Origin: Mycolicibacterium sp. YH-1
Lineage (GTDB): Bacteria > Actinomycetota > Actinomycetes > Mycobacteriales > Mycobacteriaceae
Assembly: GCF_022557175.1 (NCBI RefSeq)
Contig: NZ_CP092915.1
Location: forward strand, 4,278,001-4,342,000
Direction: 5' to 3'
DNA length: 64,000 nucleotides
Shown: positions 19,950-29,665 of the stretch, piece after piece
Numbering within the stretch: the stretch's first letter is position 1
Layout of the letters: every line of letters begins with the position of its first letter
Program-made: the position numbers and the translations under genes
Notes under the pieces: generated by a model
Seen by the model: only the letters and a program-made list of their open reading frames with translations
Told to the model about the DNA's origin: nothing
Databases searched by the model: none

Positions 19950-20219
19950 CTAGCCCCTGGCGGCGATCCGCGCCCGGACCTCGGGGCGGCGGAGCGGCGG
20001 CACCGTCTTCGGCGGCTGCCGCCGGGGCGGCAGGACCGACAGCAGGCGCATGGTCGTCGCGGTGACCTCGGCGACGGCGGTCTCGAACGCGTCCTCGTTG
20101 GCCGCGGTCGGACGGGTGATACCGCTGACCTTGCGGACATATTGACGCGAGGCGGCCTCGATCTCCTCCGTGGTGGCGGCAGGTTCGAGGCCGCGCAATT
20201 CGGTGATGTTCCGGCACAT
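19950..20219 (-). CDS. DUF2277 small protein
   Basis: An 89-residue protein with the DUF2277 pattern: MCRNITELRGLEPAATTEEI, then ASRQYVRKVSGI and a C-terminal basic Pro-rich tail. The helical N-terminal segment is widely conserved in actinobacteria and proteobacteria; the role is unknown. The ATG at 20219 starts exactly at the conserved MCRNI. It is divergent from the crotonase gene 45 bp away and probably co-transcribed with the DUF1802 gene. Confidence 0.85.
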   Translation of the reverse strand: MCRNITELRGLEPAATTEEIEAASRQYVRKVSGITRPTAANEDAFETAVAEVTATTMRLLSVLPPRRQPPKTVPPLRRPEVRARIAARG

Positions 20220-20264
20220 GGGACCCAGGATAGGCCAGCTCGAGATGCCGGATACCGTGAGCAG

Positions 20265-21020
20265 ATGACCGATCCCGTCCTGCTGATCGACACCACCGAC
20301 CGCGTGCGCACGCTGACGCTGAACCGCCCGCAGTCCCGAAACGCGCTGTCGAGGGATCTGCGGACCGCGTTCTTCGCGGCGCTGCGCGACGCGGAGGCGG
20401 ACGACGATGTCGACGTGGTGATCCTGACCGGTGCCGACCCCGTGTTCTGCGCCGGTCTGGACCTGAAGGAACTCGGCGACAGCACCGAACTGCCCGATAT
20501 CTCCCCCAAATGGCCGGCGATGCGCAAACCGGTGATCGGTGCCATCAACGGTGCCGCGGTGACGGGCGGGCTGGAGTTCGCCCTGTACTGCGACATCCTG
20601 ATCGCCTCGGAGAAGGCCAGCTTCGCCGACACGCACGCCCGTGTCGGCCTGCTTCCCACGTGGGGGCTGAGCGTTCGGCTCCCCCAGAAGGTAGGCGTCG
20701 GGATGGCGCGCCGAATGAGCCTGACCGGTGACTACCTGTCGGCGGACGACGCCCTGCGTGCCGGCCTGGTCACCCAGGTCGTCTCCCACGACGACCTGTT
20801 GCCGACCGCCAGGGCCGTCGCCGCCTCGATCGTCGGCAATAACCAGCGGGCGGTCAGGGCATTGCTGGAGTCCTACCACCGCATCGACGAACAGCAGACC
20901 AGCGCCGGACTGTGGATCGAGGCCCAGTCCGCCACGCAGTGGATGCGGGAGACCAGCGGCGACGATATCGCCGCCAGCCGCTCTGCGGTGATGGAGCGCG
21001 GGCGCAACCAGGCGCGTTGA
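20265..21020 (+). CDS. Enoyl-CoA hydratase/isomerase family protein (EchA16-like)
   Basis: A 251-residue crotonase-fold protein acting on acyl-CoA thioesters. The first oxyanion strand is FCAGLDLKEL, the second is GAINGAAVTGGLEFALYCD, and the active-site region reads FADTHARVGLLPTWGLSVRL. A classical pair of catalytic Glu residues is not evident, so it may be a hydratase relative with altered chemistry, as in EchA16-type proteins. ATG 20265 has no strong SD. It is convergent with the cupin gene through a shared hairpin. Confidence 0.88.
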   Translation: MTDPVLLIDTTDRVRTLTLNRPQSRNALSRDLRTAFFAALRDAEADDDVDVVILTGADPVFCAGLDLKELGDSTELPDISPKWPAMRKPVIGAINGAAVTGGLEFALYCDILIASEKASFADTHARVGLLPTWGLSVRLPQKVGVGMARRMSLTGDYLSADDALRAGLVTQVVSHDDLLPTARAVAASIVGNNQRAVRALLESYHRIDEQQTSAGLWIEAQSATQWMRETSGDDIAASRSAVMERGRNQAR

Positions 21021-21048
21021 CTCCGCGTAGGGGACCGCAGGCCAATGC

Positions 21049-21083
21049 CCAAGCCGCCGCCGCGGCGTGCGACGGCGGCTTGG
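21049..21083. terminator. Bidirectional hairpin between echA and the cupin gene
   Basis: Perfect 11-bp arms CCAAGCCGCCG (21049-21059) and CGGCGGCTTGG (21073-21083) with a 13-nt loop lie between two convergent stops. There is no T tract on either side. The position and stem strength fit a shared terminator. Confidence 0.7.
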
Positions 21084-21093
21084 CCTGGGCCCG

Positions 21094-21555
21094 CTAGCGT
21101 TCCAAGTCCGCCGCGACGACTTCCTTCACCTTGGCCACGTTGAAGCGGCCCTCATAGATCGGCCCCTGACCCGTCGTTGGCCCCTGGTACTGCAGGAACA
21201 AGATCCGGCACCCGTTCTCAGTCTTCATCTCGTACTCGAAGTGCGGATCCTGCATGTACACCAGATCGCCGGCACGAAGGACTGTCTCGCCGTATTCGCA
21301 CTCCCCCTCGATGACGTACCACATCTGGGCGAAATCGTGCTTGTGCAGCGGGAATCCCGACCCCGGAAGGTAGTTGATGATGCCGGCGTTGGGCTGAGTC
21401 GGATCCTCATCCGAGGGGTGGAACACCATCTGGGTGGTGTTCTTGAACCGGCCCATCTTCGGTTCTGTGTCGTCGGGGCGACGGATGATCGGCGCATTGT
21501 GGGTCTTCATGGCCTCTGTCGCGGTCAGCAGCTTCTCGGCGGTGGACACTTTCAC
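21094..21555 (-). CDS. Cupin-domain protein of the enamidase cluster
   Basis: A 153-residue single cupin barrel. Motif 1 is GFPLHKHDFAQMWYVIEGEC (His71, His73, Glu83) and motif 2 includes GDLVYMQDPHFEYEM (His105), a normal metal-binding set. No enzymatic class can be named; such proteins act as dioxygenases, isomerases or ligand sensors. The start is GTG 21555 with an AGAGGG Shine-Dalgarno 6 bp upstream. It is divergent from the IclR-enamidase operon across a regulatory region full of GTTC/GAAC half-sites, so co-regulation is likely. Confidence 0.85.
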   Translation of the reverse strand: MKVSTAEKLLTATEAMKTHNAPIIRRPDDTEPKMGRFKNTTQMVFHPSDEDPTQPNAGIINYLPGSGFPLHKHDFAQMWYVIEGECEYGETVLRAGDLVYMQDPHFEYEMKTENGCRILFLQYQGPTTGQGPIYEGRFNVAKVKEVVAADLER

Positions 21556-21640
21556 TGATCCCTCTCTTGTGCGGGTGCTCAGAACGCCATGGGGAAATCG
21601 ACATCAACTCTCATTCGAGATTCGACACCCACTACCCATC

Positions 21641-21664
21641 GTTCAGCTATACTGAACACTGTTC
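21641..21664. promoter_or_regulatory. Operator-like GTTCAG-CTGAAC-GTTC array with -10 TATACT
   Basis: GTTCAG (21641-21646) and CTGAAC (21652-21657) form an inverted repeat with a 5-bp centre. The right arm is also part of GAAC-ACT-GTTC (21654-21664). TATACT (21648-21653) inside the repeat is a good -10 for the plus strand. A related TGTTC-N9-GAACA (21803-21821) spans the proposed iclR start. Together they look like sites for the local IclR regulator acting on itself and possibly on the divergent cupin gene. Confidence 0.55.
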
Positions 21665-21811
21665 TAATTACAGTCAGAGCATGGCACGCACTTCCAGCGT
21701 CGGTCAACCAACATTCGTTGGCGGGGCGAGAAATTGCCCCAAATACATGTGGTTGACCTCACACGGTTGGTCTGCCATGCTTCGTTCCGTCAAACAGAAT
21801 GGTGTTCAGCA

Positions 21812-22597
21812 GTGCCGAACAATAACCCACCCCGGTCTCGATCAGTGGAGCGTGCCTTGTCCATCCTTTGCGAACTCGCCAAAGACGACTCCCCCGTGGG
21901 CATCAGCGACTTGTCGCGACGCACCGGCTGCTCGAAGAGCACGGTGTACTTGAGCCTGCAGACGATGCGCGCAATGAACTTCGTGGTGCAGGATCCCGGT
22001 ACCGAGCGCTACGGACTCGGGCTGGCTGCCGCTCAGTTGGGCGGGGCCGCCCGCGATAACTCCCGCCTGGTCACCGCGCTCTCGGACCCCATGAGCGAAC
22101 TCGCGGCACGGTCATCAGAAGCCGTGTCGCTCGGCGTCCGAACCGCGGACGAAGTTCTGTTCGTCAAGCGTTTCGAAACGTCACACGCGCTGGGTACCAG
22201 CATTCGCGAAGGCACCCGAATGCCGTTGCACACCTCGGCAGCTGGGAAAGCCATCCTGATGGGCCACACCGACGAGGAACTCATGACGATGTTCCCCGAC
22301 GAGTCCCTGCCTGTGGAGGGCAGCAATGTCGTTGGCAGCCGCACGGAACTGCTCAGCCAACTCGCCACCGCGCGTGAGGTTGGCTACGCAACCAGCGAGG
22401 ACGAATGGCGTGCCGGCGTTTCAGCGGCCGCGGTGCCGATCGTGATCGGCGGCGAGATCGTCGGATCGGTCTCGATCGCAGGTCCAACGTCACGCTTTCG
22501 AGCGTCGCTTTGGGTCAACGACCTACTGGCGCTGGCGCGCCCACTCCACAATCCCGGACCCGACAACGCACCGAAAACCAAGAAGGAGCAGGAATGA
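21812..22597 (+). CDS. IclR-family regulator of the enamidase cluster
   Basis: A 261-residue IclR protein. An N-terminal winged HTH (residues about 10-65, with ISDLSRRTGCSKSTVYLSLQ) precedes the ligand-binding GAF-like domain (MPLHTSAAGKAILMGH and GYATSEDEWRAGVSAAAVPI are typical blocks). The GTG at 21812 puts ten residues before the HTH; earlier TTG/GTG codons give non-family sequence. Its stop overlaps the enamidase ATG (ATGA), so regulator and enzyme are coupled. A likely small-molecule sensor for the cluster's substrate. The inverted repeat over its own start suggests autoregulation. Confidence 0.88.
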   Translation: MPNNNPPRSRSVERALSILCELAKDDSPVGISDLSRRTGCSKSTVYLSLQTMRAMNFVVQDPGTERYGLGLAAAQLGGAARDNSRLVTALSDPMSELAARSSEAVSLGVRTADEVLFVKRFETSHALGTSIREGTRMPLHTSAAGKAILMGHTDEELMTMFPDESLPVEGSNVVGSRTELLSQLATAREVGYATSEDEWRAGVSAAAVPIVIGGEIVGSVSIAGPTSRFRASLWVNDLLALARPLHNPGPDNAPKTKKEQE

Positions 22598-23769
22598 GCC
22601 ACTCGCTGGCCGTGACCAATATCGGAACGCTGATGTCCGGGGACATCGAGGCACCCATTGCGGCGGCCGACACCGTTCTCATCGTGGACGGCCTGATCAC
22701 TGGAGTCGGCGCGCGATCCGACTTCTCCGCCGACAGGTGGCTGGATGCGGCGGGAGCCACTGTGCTTCCAGGACTCATTGACAACCACATCCACCCAGTC
22801 GTCGGCGACTACACCCCGCGGCAGTCACAGGCCGACTTCCTCAGCGGGTTCGTGCACGGCGGCGTCACCTCGGCGGTCTCTGCGGGTGAGGTGCACACCC
22901 CCGGCCGGCCGACCGACCCGGCGGGCACCTGCGCTCTGGCGGTGCTCGCCCACAAGGCCTTCGCCAAGTTCCGGCCCGGTGGAATCCGCGTCTACGGGGG
23001 CGCCGTCCTTCTCGAGAACGGCCTGACCCGTGAGCATTTCGTGGAGATGGCCGCCGAGGGCGTGCACCTCGTCGGCGAGATTGGGATCTCGGGTGTACAG
23101 GACCCCGAGCAGGCCGCGGAGATGACCAGATGGGCGCAGGCGGCCGGGATGACCGTGACGGTCCACGTGGGCGGGAAATCCGTTCCGACCAGCCGCACCA
23201 TCGACGGCGCGTTCTGCGCGCAGGTCATGCCTGACGTCGCCGCACACGTCAACGGCGGCCCCACAGCACCGGCCCTGGACGATGTGCGGACCATCCTCGA
23301 TCAGACGAGCGCCGCAGTCGAGCTGGTATACAACGGTAATCAGCTTGCCGCCGTTGAGGTCTCACGGATGCTGGTCGACAGTGGCGAACTCGATCGGCTT
23401 GTGCTCGGGACGGACTCGCCAGCGGGCGCCGGCATCGCCGCGGGCGGAATGCTGCGGCTGATGGCCACGATGTGCTCAATGGCCGATGTGCCGCCGGCAA
23501 TCGCCGTCGCGACCGCGACCGGCAACACCGCCCGGGTCCGACGGATACCCGGCGGCCGGCTTCGTGTCGGCGAGCGGGCCGACCTCGTCGTCGCCGACGC
23601 CCCCGACGGCAGCAGGGCCGACGATATGTCCGCTGCTTTGACGCTTGGCGACACTCCGGCAGTGGCCGCCGTGATCGCCGGCGGCGAGATCGTGGTGCGG
23701 CGCAGCCGAAACACCGCTCCACCGCGGCGGGTGCCGCAGTTTCCGCGCGAGGACTTGGTCGCCCACTGA
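22594..23769 (+). CDS. Enamidase-like amidohydrolase
   Basis: A 391-residue amidohydrolase that aligns by eye with Eubacterium barkeri enamidase, which opens 6-oxo-1,4,5,6-tetrahydronicotinate to 2-formylglutarate and ammonia. Shared blocks are DNHIHPVVGDYTPRQ (ligands His65, His67), VGEIG with the bridging-type Glu162, TVHVGG (His191), AHVNGGPTA (His218), LGTDSPAG (Asp274) and the C-terminal SRNTAPPRR. The length equals that of enamidase (386). A strong RBS (AAGGAGCAGGA) precedes ATG 22594. It follows iclR and precedes an MHS transporter and an F420-type enzyme. The exact substrate is inferred; another cyclic enamide is possible. Confidence 0.85.
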   Translation: MSHSLAVTNIGTLMSGDIEAPIAAADTVLIVDGLITGVGARSDFSADRWLDAAGATVLPGLIDNHIHPVVGDYTPRQSQADFLSGFVHGGVTSAVSAGEVHTPGRPTDPAGTCALAVLAHKAFAKFRPGGIRVYGGAVLLENGLTREHFVEMAAEGVHLVGEIGISGVQDPEQAAEMTRWAQAAGMTVTVHVGGKSVPTSRTIDGAFCAQVMPDVAAHVNGGPTAPALDDVRTILDQTSAAVELVYNGNQLAAVEVSRMLVDSGELDRLVLGTDSPAGAGIAAGGMLRLMATMCSMADVPPAIAVATATGNTARVRRIPGGRLRVGERADLVVADAPDGSRADDMSAALTLGDTPAVAAVIAGGEIVVRRSRNTAPPRRVPQFPREDLVAH

Positions 23770-23816
23770 CCGTCCAGAACGAATAAGCGCAGTATCCAAC
23801 AAGAAAGGAGCTCCGT

Positions 23817-25142
23817 ATGACAGTGCGGAACGACGGTTCGCCAGCCCTCAGAGTGCTCATGTCGAGCTTGGTCGGCACGACTCTGGAGTGGTATGAGTTC
23901 TTCGTCTACGGTATCGCCGCCGCGTTGGTGTTCAACAAGGTCTTCTTCCCCGAATTCGACCCGCTCATCGGCACTCTGCTGTCGTTGTCAACATTCGCTG
24001 TCGCCTTCATCAGCCGCCCCATCGGTGGCGTCATCTGTGGGCATTTCGGTGACCGCATCGGTCGCAAGCGAATACTCATACTGACCCTCACGGTCATGGG
24101 CGCCACCACGTTCGCGATCGGTCTCCTGCCGAGCTTCGCCACGATCGGGGTTGCCGCGCCAATCCTGCTGGTGGCACTGAGATTCATCCAGGGACTGTCG
24201 CTCGGCGGCGAGTACAGCGGTGCAGTTCTGATGAGCGTCGAGCACGCCGCTCCGGGAAAGCGCGGGCTTTACGGCGCGGTCATCAACACCGGGGCGTCCT
24301 GGGGCATGTTGCTGGGCAACGGCATCTTCCTGCTGCTGTCCTCGCTGAGTGACTCCTCGTTCGCGCAGTGGGGCTGGCGAATCCCGTTCCTGACGAGCGC
24401 CGTTCTTGTCTTCGTCGGGATGTACATGCGCCTGCATATCGAGGAGAGCCCGGCGTTCGCGCAGCTACAGGAGGAGAACGAGGTACGCAGACAACCGATC
24501 CTGGAAGTCCTGCGTGACCATCGGCGCACAGTCCTGGCGATGGCGTTCTCCTACATGATCAACGGCACGTTCTTCTACACCGCGACCGTCTTCTCACTGA
24601 CGTACGGGCAGAACCACCTTGGCCTGCACCGGTCACACGTGCTGTGGATGGTCATGGCGGTCACCGTCGTCGCGGTCTCGGGCACACTCTATGTCGGCTG
24701 GCTGTCGGACCGGATCAATCGAAAGCGCCTGTACCTGTTCGGCATCGCCGGTTTGACTGTCATGCCGGTTGCGTGGTTCGCGCTGTTCACCACGGGATCG
24801 ACGCCGTGGATGCTGCTCGGTTTCGTCCTCGTCTACATCCCCTACTGCTTCAACTACGGCGCCATGCCCACCTTCTTCGCGTACTGCTTCCCAGCCGATG
24901 TCCGCTACAGCGGAATGGGGCTCGGCTACACACTCGGAACCGTCCTCGGCAGTGCGACCGCACCGATCGTGTGCACCTTTCTGCTGGATCGCACCGACGG
25001 CTGGCCAGCCATCGCGGGCTACATGGCCGCGGTGGGGGTGGTCTCATTCATCGCCACGCTGTTCCTCAACGAGCAGCAGACCACCTCTGTCGGCGGTCCA
25101 GGCGCGCCCAGTGACAAGCCGTCGACGCTGCTCGCCCGATGA
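23817..25142 (+). CDS. MHS-family MFS transporter
   Basis: A 441-residue, 12-helix major facilitator of the metabolite:H+ symporter group. The MHS signature LVGTTLEWYEFFVYG opens the first helix, followed by RPIGGVICGHFGDRIGRKR between helices 2 and 3 and GLSLGGEYSGAVL in helix 4. MHS members import organic acids and zwitterions such as citrate, shikimate or proline betaine. AAAGGAG is 8 bp before ATG 23817. Its stop overlaps the next ATG. Position after the enamidase implies import of the pathway substrate, perhaps a heterocyclic carboxylate. Confidence 0.92.
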   Translation: MTVRNDGSPALRVLMSSLVGTTLEWYEFFVYGIAAALVFNKVFFPEFDPLIGTLLSLSTFAVAFISRPIGGVICGHFGDRIGRKRILILTLTVMGATTFAIGLLPSFATIGVAAPILLVALRFIQGLSLGGEYSGAVLMSVEHAAPGKRGLYGAVINTGASWGMLLGNGIFLLLSSLSDSSFAQWGWRIPFLTSAVLVFVGMYMRLHIEESPAFAQLQEENEVRRQPILEVLRDHRRTVLAMAFSYMINGTFFYTATVFSLTYGQNHLGLHRSHVLWMVMAVTVVAVSGTLYVGWLSDRINRKRLYLFGIAGLTVMPVAWFALFTTGSTPWMLLGFVLVYIPYCFNYGAMPTFFAYCFPADVRYSGMGLGYTLGTVLGSATAPIVCTFLLDRTDGWPAIAGYMAAVGVVSFIATLFLNEQQTTSVGGPGAPSDKPSTLLAR

Positions 25143-26149
25143 GAGGCACCACACCCCGTGTCGGCCTGGCACTGTATCCGACCCAACCCATCAACGACAT
25201 GGTCCAAGCCGCGAAAGTCGCTGAACATCACAGCTTCTCGACACTATGGATCGGCGACTCACAGAACATCTGGCGCGAGTCATTCACCGCAATGGGCGCA
25301 ATTGCACACAGCACCAACAGGATCGGTATCGCGACAGGGGTGAGCAATGTGGTTACCCGCCACCTGGCGACGGTGGCGGGCGGGTTCGCCTCACTACAAG
25401 AAATGGCACCGGGTCGCGTGATCGCCGGGTTGGGGACCGGTGATTCATCACTGGCCACCATCGGCAGCGCGCCGATGCGCACCAACGATCTCGAACGCGC
25501 CGTCGGCATGCTGCGATCGCTGACGTCGGGGGAAGGGGTCACGCTTGACACTGGACCGGCGCAGGTCCGCATCACCTACGCCTCGGCCCGTACCGCGGTC
25601 CCGGTTCACCTGGCGGCATCGGGACCCAAGATGTTGGATCTCGCCGGCCGCGCCGCGGACGGCGTGGTACTGCTTGCCGGCGCAGACCCCGATGCGATCC
25701 GACGAGCCTTGGCACGGGTGACCAGCGGAGAGGTCACCGCAGGCAGGCAAGTGGGGTCTGTGTATCGCGTCCTGTGGCTACCCATCGCGGTGGAGGACGA
25801 CTCGGCACAGGCCCGACGACTGGTCCGGCCGCATGTCGCCAGGACCGCACTACGGCCACACCCCGTGGCGCTGCCTACCGAGCTGGTCCAGGAGGTATCC
25901 GAACTACGGCGCCGTTACGACTACTACCAGCACATGTCCAGCAGCGCGGGTCACGCCGAATATGTCTCGGCCGAGCTGACCGCGCGATTTGCCGTCGCCG
26001 GTGATCCCGGTGAAGTGCTGGCGCAGATGCGTGAACTGTGCAGGTTGCCTATCGACGAGATCGCGCTCGTTCCGTTCGCGGCCGATGAGAGTTCACGGAT
26101 CACCACCGCAGTGAGATGTCTGGAACTGGTCGAGGCCATCGCCGCCTAG
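25139..26149 (+). CDS. F420-dependent-type luciferase-fold oxidoreductase
   Basis: A 336-residue LLM-class protein. The TIM-barrel strands include GLGTGDSS (98-104) and HLAASGPKMLDLAG (157-170); the ASGPKML block is typical of F420-dependent (Mer-like) rather than FMN-dependent members. No second reductase subunit gene lies nearby, which also suggests that it uses free reduced F420. It overlaps the MFS gene by ATGA and ends the cluster. A hydride-transfer step before or after enamide hydrolysis is my inference. The alternative is an FMN monooxygenase that needs a remote reductase. Confidence 0.85.
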   Translation: MRGTTPRVGLALYPTQPINDMVQAAKVAEHHSFSTLWIGDSQNIWRESFTAMGAIAHSTNRIGIATGVSNVVTRHLATVAGGFASLQEMAPGRVIAGLGTGDSSLATIGSAPMRTNDLERAVGMLRSLTSGEGVTLDTGPAQVRITYASARTAVPVHLAASGPKMLDLAGRAADGVVLLAGADPDAIRRALARVTSGEVTAGRQVGSVYRVLWLPIAVEDDSAQARRLVRPHVARTALRPHPVALPTELVQEVSELRRRYDYYQHMSSSAGHAEYVSAELTARFAVAGDPGEVLAQMRELCRLPIDEIALVPFAADESSRITTAVRCLELVEAIAA

Positions 26150-26203
26150 CGCGTCCATATCGCCATTTGACGTCAACCCGGCTTGAACCGGCAAGCTGAG
26201 CAT

Positions 26204-26824
26204 GTGAACGATGCATCGGCCGAAATGCCCGTCAACCACCATGCCGACCACCCCGGCTTCGCCGGGATCACCGGCAGCCTCTGCGGATTCCTCTTCCTGC
26301 TCATCGGCCGTGCGAACGCGCGACTCGCGACGGAACGCGCCCACGTCTCGGCCGCCGATCACGTTGTCGACGTCGGCTGCGGACCGGGCACCGCCGCCCG
26401 CACAGCCGCCCGCCGCGGTGCCCGCGTCACCGGCGTCGACCCGTCGGCATCGATGCTGCGGATCGCGCGGGCCGTCACGCGCGGTCGCGCCGACATCACG
26501 TGGGCCGAGGGCACCGCCGAGCGCCTCCCCGTTCCCGACGGCTCGGCGACGGTCGTGTGGGCGTTGGCCACCGTGCACCACTGGCGCGACGTGACCGAGG
26601 GCCTCGCGCAGGCGTATCGCGTGCTGGCACCCGGTGGGCGGCTGCTGGCTGTCGAACGCCGAACCGACCACGGCGCCACCGGATTGGCGAGCCACGGCTG
26701 GACCGATGCCCAGGCGGAGTCATTCGCCGGACTGTGCCGCGCGGCGGGAATGGTCGACGTCTACGTCACCGGCGACCGGGCCGGTCGACGTCCGGTGTGG
26801 ACGGTCAGCGGCACAAAGCCCTGA
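26204..26824 (+). CDS. Class I SAM-dependent methyltransferase
   Basis: A 206-residue methyltransferase. Motif I is VVDVGCGPGTAARTAARRGA (from residue 54), then VTGVDPSASM, an AEGTAERLPVPDGS block and a VLAPGGRLLAVE strand. The N-terminal 45 residues contain a hydrophobic GSLCGFLFLLIG stretch that may be a membrane-proximal helix. The substrate is unknown. GTG 26204 is chosen; a TTG at 26183 or ATG at 26225 is also possible. It converges with dinF, 6 bp away, and is 54 bp after the LLM gene, so cluster membership is unclear. Confidence 0.82.
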   Translation: MNDASAEMPVNHHADHPGFAGITGSLCGFLFLLIGRANARLATERAHVSAADHVVDVGCGPGTAARTAARRGARVTGVDPSASMLRIARAVTRGRADITWAEGTAERLPVPDGSATVVWALATVHHWRDVTEGLAQAYRVLAPGGRLLAVERRTDHGATGLASHGWTDAQAESFAGLCRAAGMVDVYVTGDRAGRRPVWTVSGTKP

Positions 26825-26830
26825 GTCTGC

Positions 26831-28159
26831 TCAGCCCGTGCCGGCCACCAGCCAGCGACCGGAGCACGCCCGCCATCCGACGAACACCAGGCGCAGCACC
26901 ATGAACGTGGTCAGACCAGACCAGATGCCGAGCAACCCCCACCCGAACGCCAGAGACATCCAGACCAGCGGCAGGAACCCAATCAGGGCGCTGGCCAGCG
27001 TCGCATTGCGCATGAACCGCGCATCGCCTGCACCGAGCAGCACGCCGTCGAGCGCGAACACGACGCCCGCCACCGGCAGCTGCGCGACCAGGAACCACCA
27101 CGGCACGCCGATCTCGTCCAGCACCGAGCGATCCGAGGTGAACAGCGCCGGGAGCGCCGACGAGCCCACCGCGAACGCCGCCGCCAGCACCGCGGCACCC
27201 AGCGTCGAGACCACGGTCACACGCCACGCCACCGACTTCGCATGCGCCAACTGACCAGCTCCCAGGGCCGCACCGACCAGCGACTGGGCGGCGATCGCCA
27301 GCGAATCCAGAACCAGGGCAAGGAAACTCCACAGTTGCAGCACCACCTGGTGCGCGGCCACCGCCGCCGCCCCGAAACGCGCGGCGACCGCCGCGGCGGA
27401 GACGAAACACGCCTGGAACGCCAGGGTGCGCACCACCAGGTCACGGCCCATCACAAGCTGAGCGCGCAGCACCGCGAAGTCAACGCGCAGCGCGACCCGC
27501 TCGACCAGAAGCGCCCGGCAGAACATCACCGCCGCCAGCCACTGCCCAACCACGTTGGCCACCGCCGAACCGGCCAGTTCCATCCGGGGCAGTCCCAGCC
27601 AGCCGTAGACAAGCAGCGGACACAGCACTGCCGACAGCGCGAAACCCGACACCACGTAGCGCAGCGGCCGGGCGGTGTCCTGTACGCCACGCATCCAGCC
27701 GTTGCCCGCCAACGAGATCAGGATCGCCGGTGCACCCAGGATCGCGATCCGCAGCCAGGGCAGCGCCTCCTCGGCAATCTCTCCGCCGTCGGCGATCACC
27801 GCGAGCAGCGGCACCGCGGCCGCCTGGACCGCCGCGACGACCACCAACCCGAGGCCGATCGCCAACCAGGTGGCCTGCACGCCCTCCCCGACTGCCGCAC
27901 GCCGGTCCCCCGCCCCGAAGAACCGGGCCGCGCGCGCCGTCGTCCCGTACGACAGGAACGTCAGCTGCGAGGACACCAGCGCCAGAACGAGTCCGCCGAT
28001 CGCCAGCCCTGCGAGGGCGAGCGCTCCGAGTCGACCCACCACGGCCAGGTCGAACAGCAGGTAGAGCGGTTCAGCGGCCAGTACACCCAGTGCGGGTAGC
28101 GCAAGACCGGCGATTCGCCTGCCGGTCGCCGGTGCCGGCTGCTCAGGCGAATCAGCCAA
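26831..28159 (-). CDS. dinF: MATE-family efflux transporter DinF
   Basis: A 442-residue MATE protein with 12 hydrophobic helices in two six-helix halves. Characteristic stretches include ALGVLAAEPLYLLFDLAVVG, GNGWMRGVQDTARPLRYV and LLGAGDARFMRNATL. DinF-type pumps export drugs or toxic metabolites by Na+ or H+ antiport. ATG 28159 is 18 bp after the nrnA stop, so it is the last gene of the rimP-nusA-infB-rbfA-nrnA operon, as in other mycobacteria. Confidence 0.93.
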   Translation of the reverse strand: MADSPEQPAPATGRRIAGLALPALGVLAAEPLYLLFDLAVVGRLGALALAGLAIGGLVLALVSSQLTFLSYGTTARAARFFGAGDRRAAVGEGVQATWLAIGLGLVVVAAVQAAAVPLLAVIADGGEIAEEALPWLRIAILGAPAILISLAGNGWMRGVQDTARPLRYVVSGFALSAVLCPLLVYGWLGLPRMELAGSAVANVVGQWLAAVMFCRALLVERVALRVDFAVLRAQLVMGRDLVVRTLAFQACFVSAAAVAARFGAAAVAAHQVVLQLWSFLALVLDSLAIAAQSLVGAALGAGQLAHAKSVAWRVTVVSTLGAAVLAAAFAVGSSALPALFTSDRSVLDEIGVPWWFLVAQLPVAGVVFALDGVLLGAGDARFMRNATLASALIGFLPLVWMSLAFGWGLLGIWSGLTTFMVLRLVFVGWRACSGRWLVAGTG

Positions 28160-28176
28160 GGCGCGCGTTGACGCGG

Positions 28177-29665
<1,489 letters not shown>

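Noticed and set aside
21734..21811. A longer IclR start at TTG 21734
   Set aside because: The extra residues do not resemble IclR N-termini; GTG 21812 places the helix-turn-helix at the usual distance.
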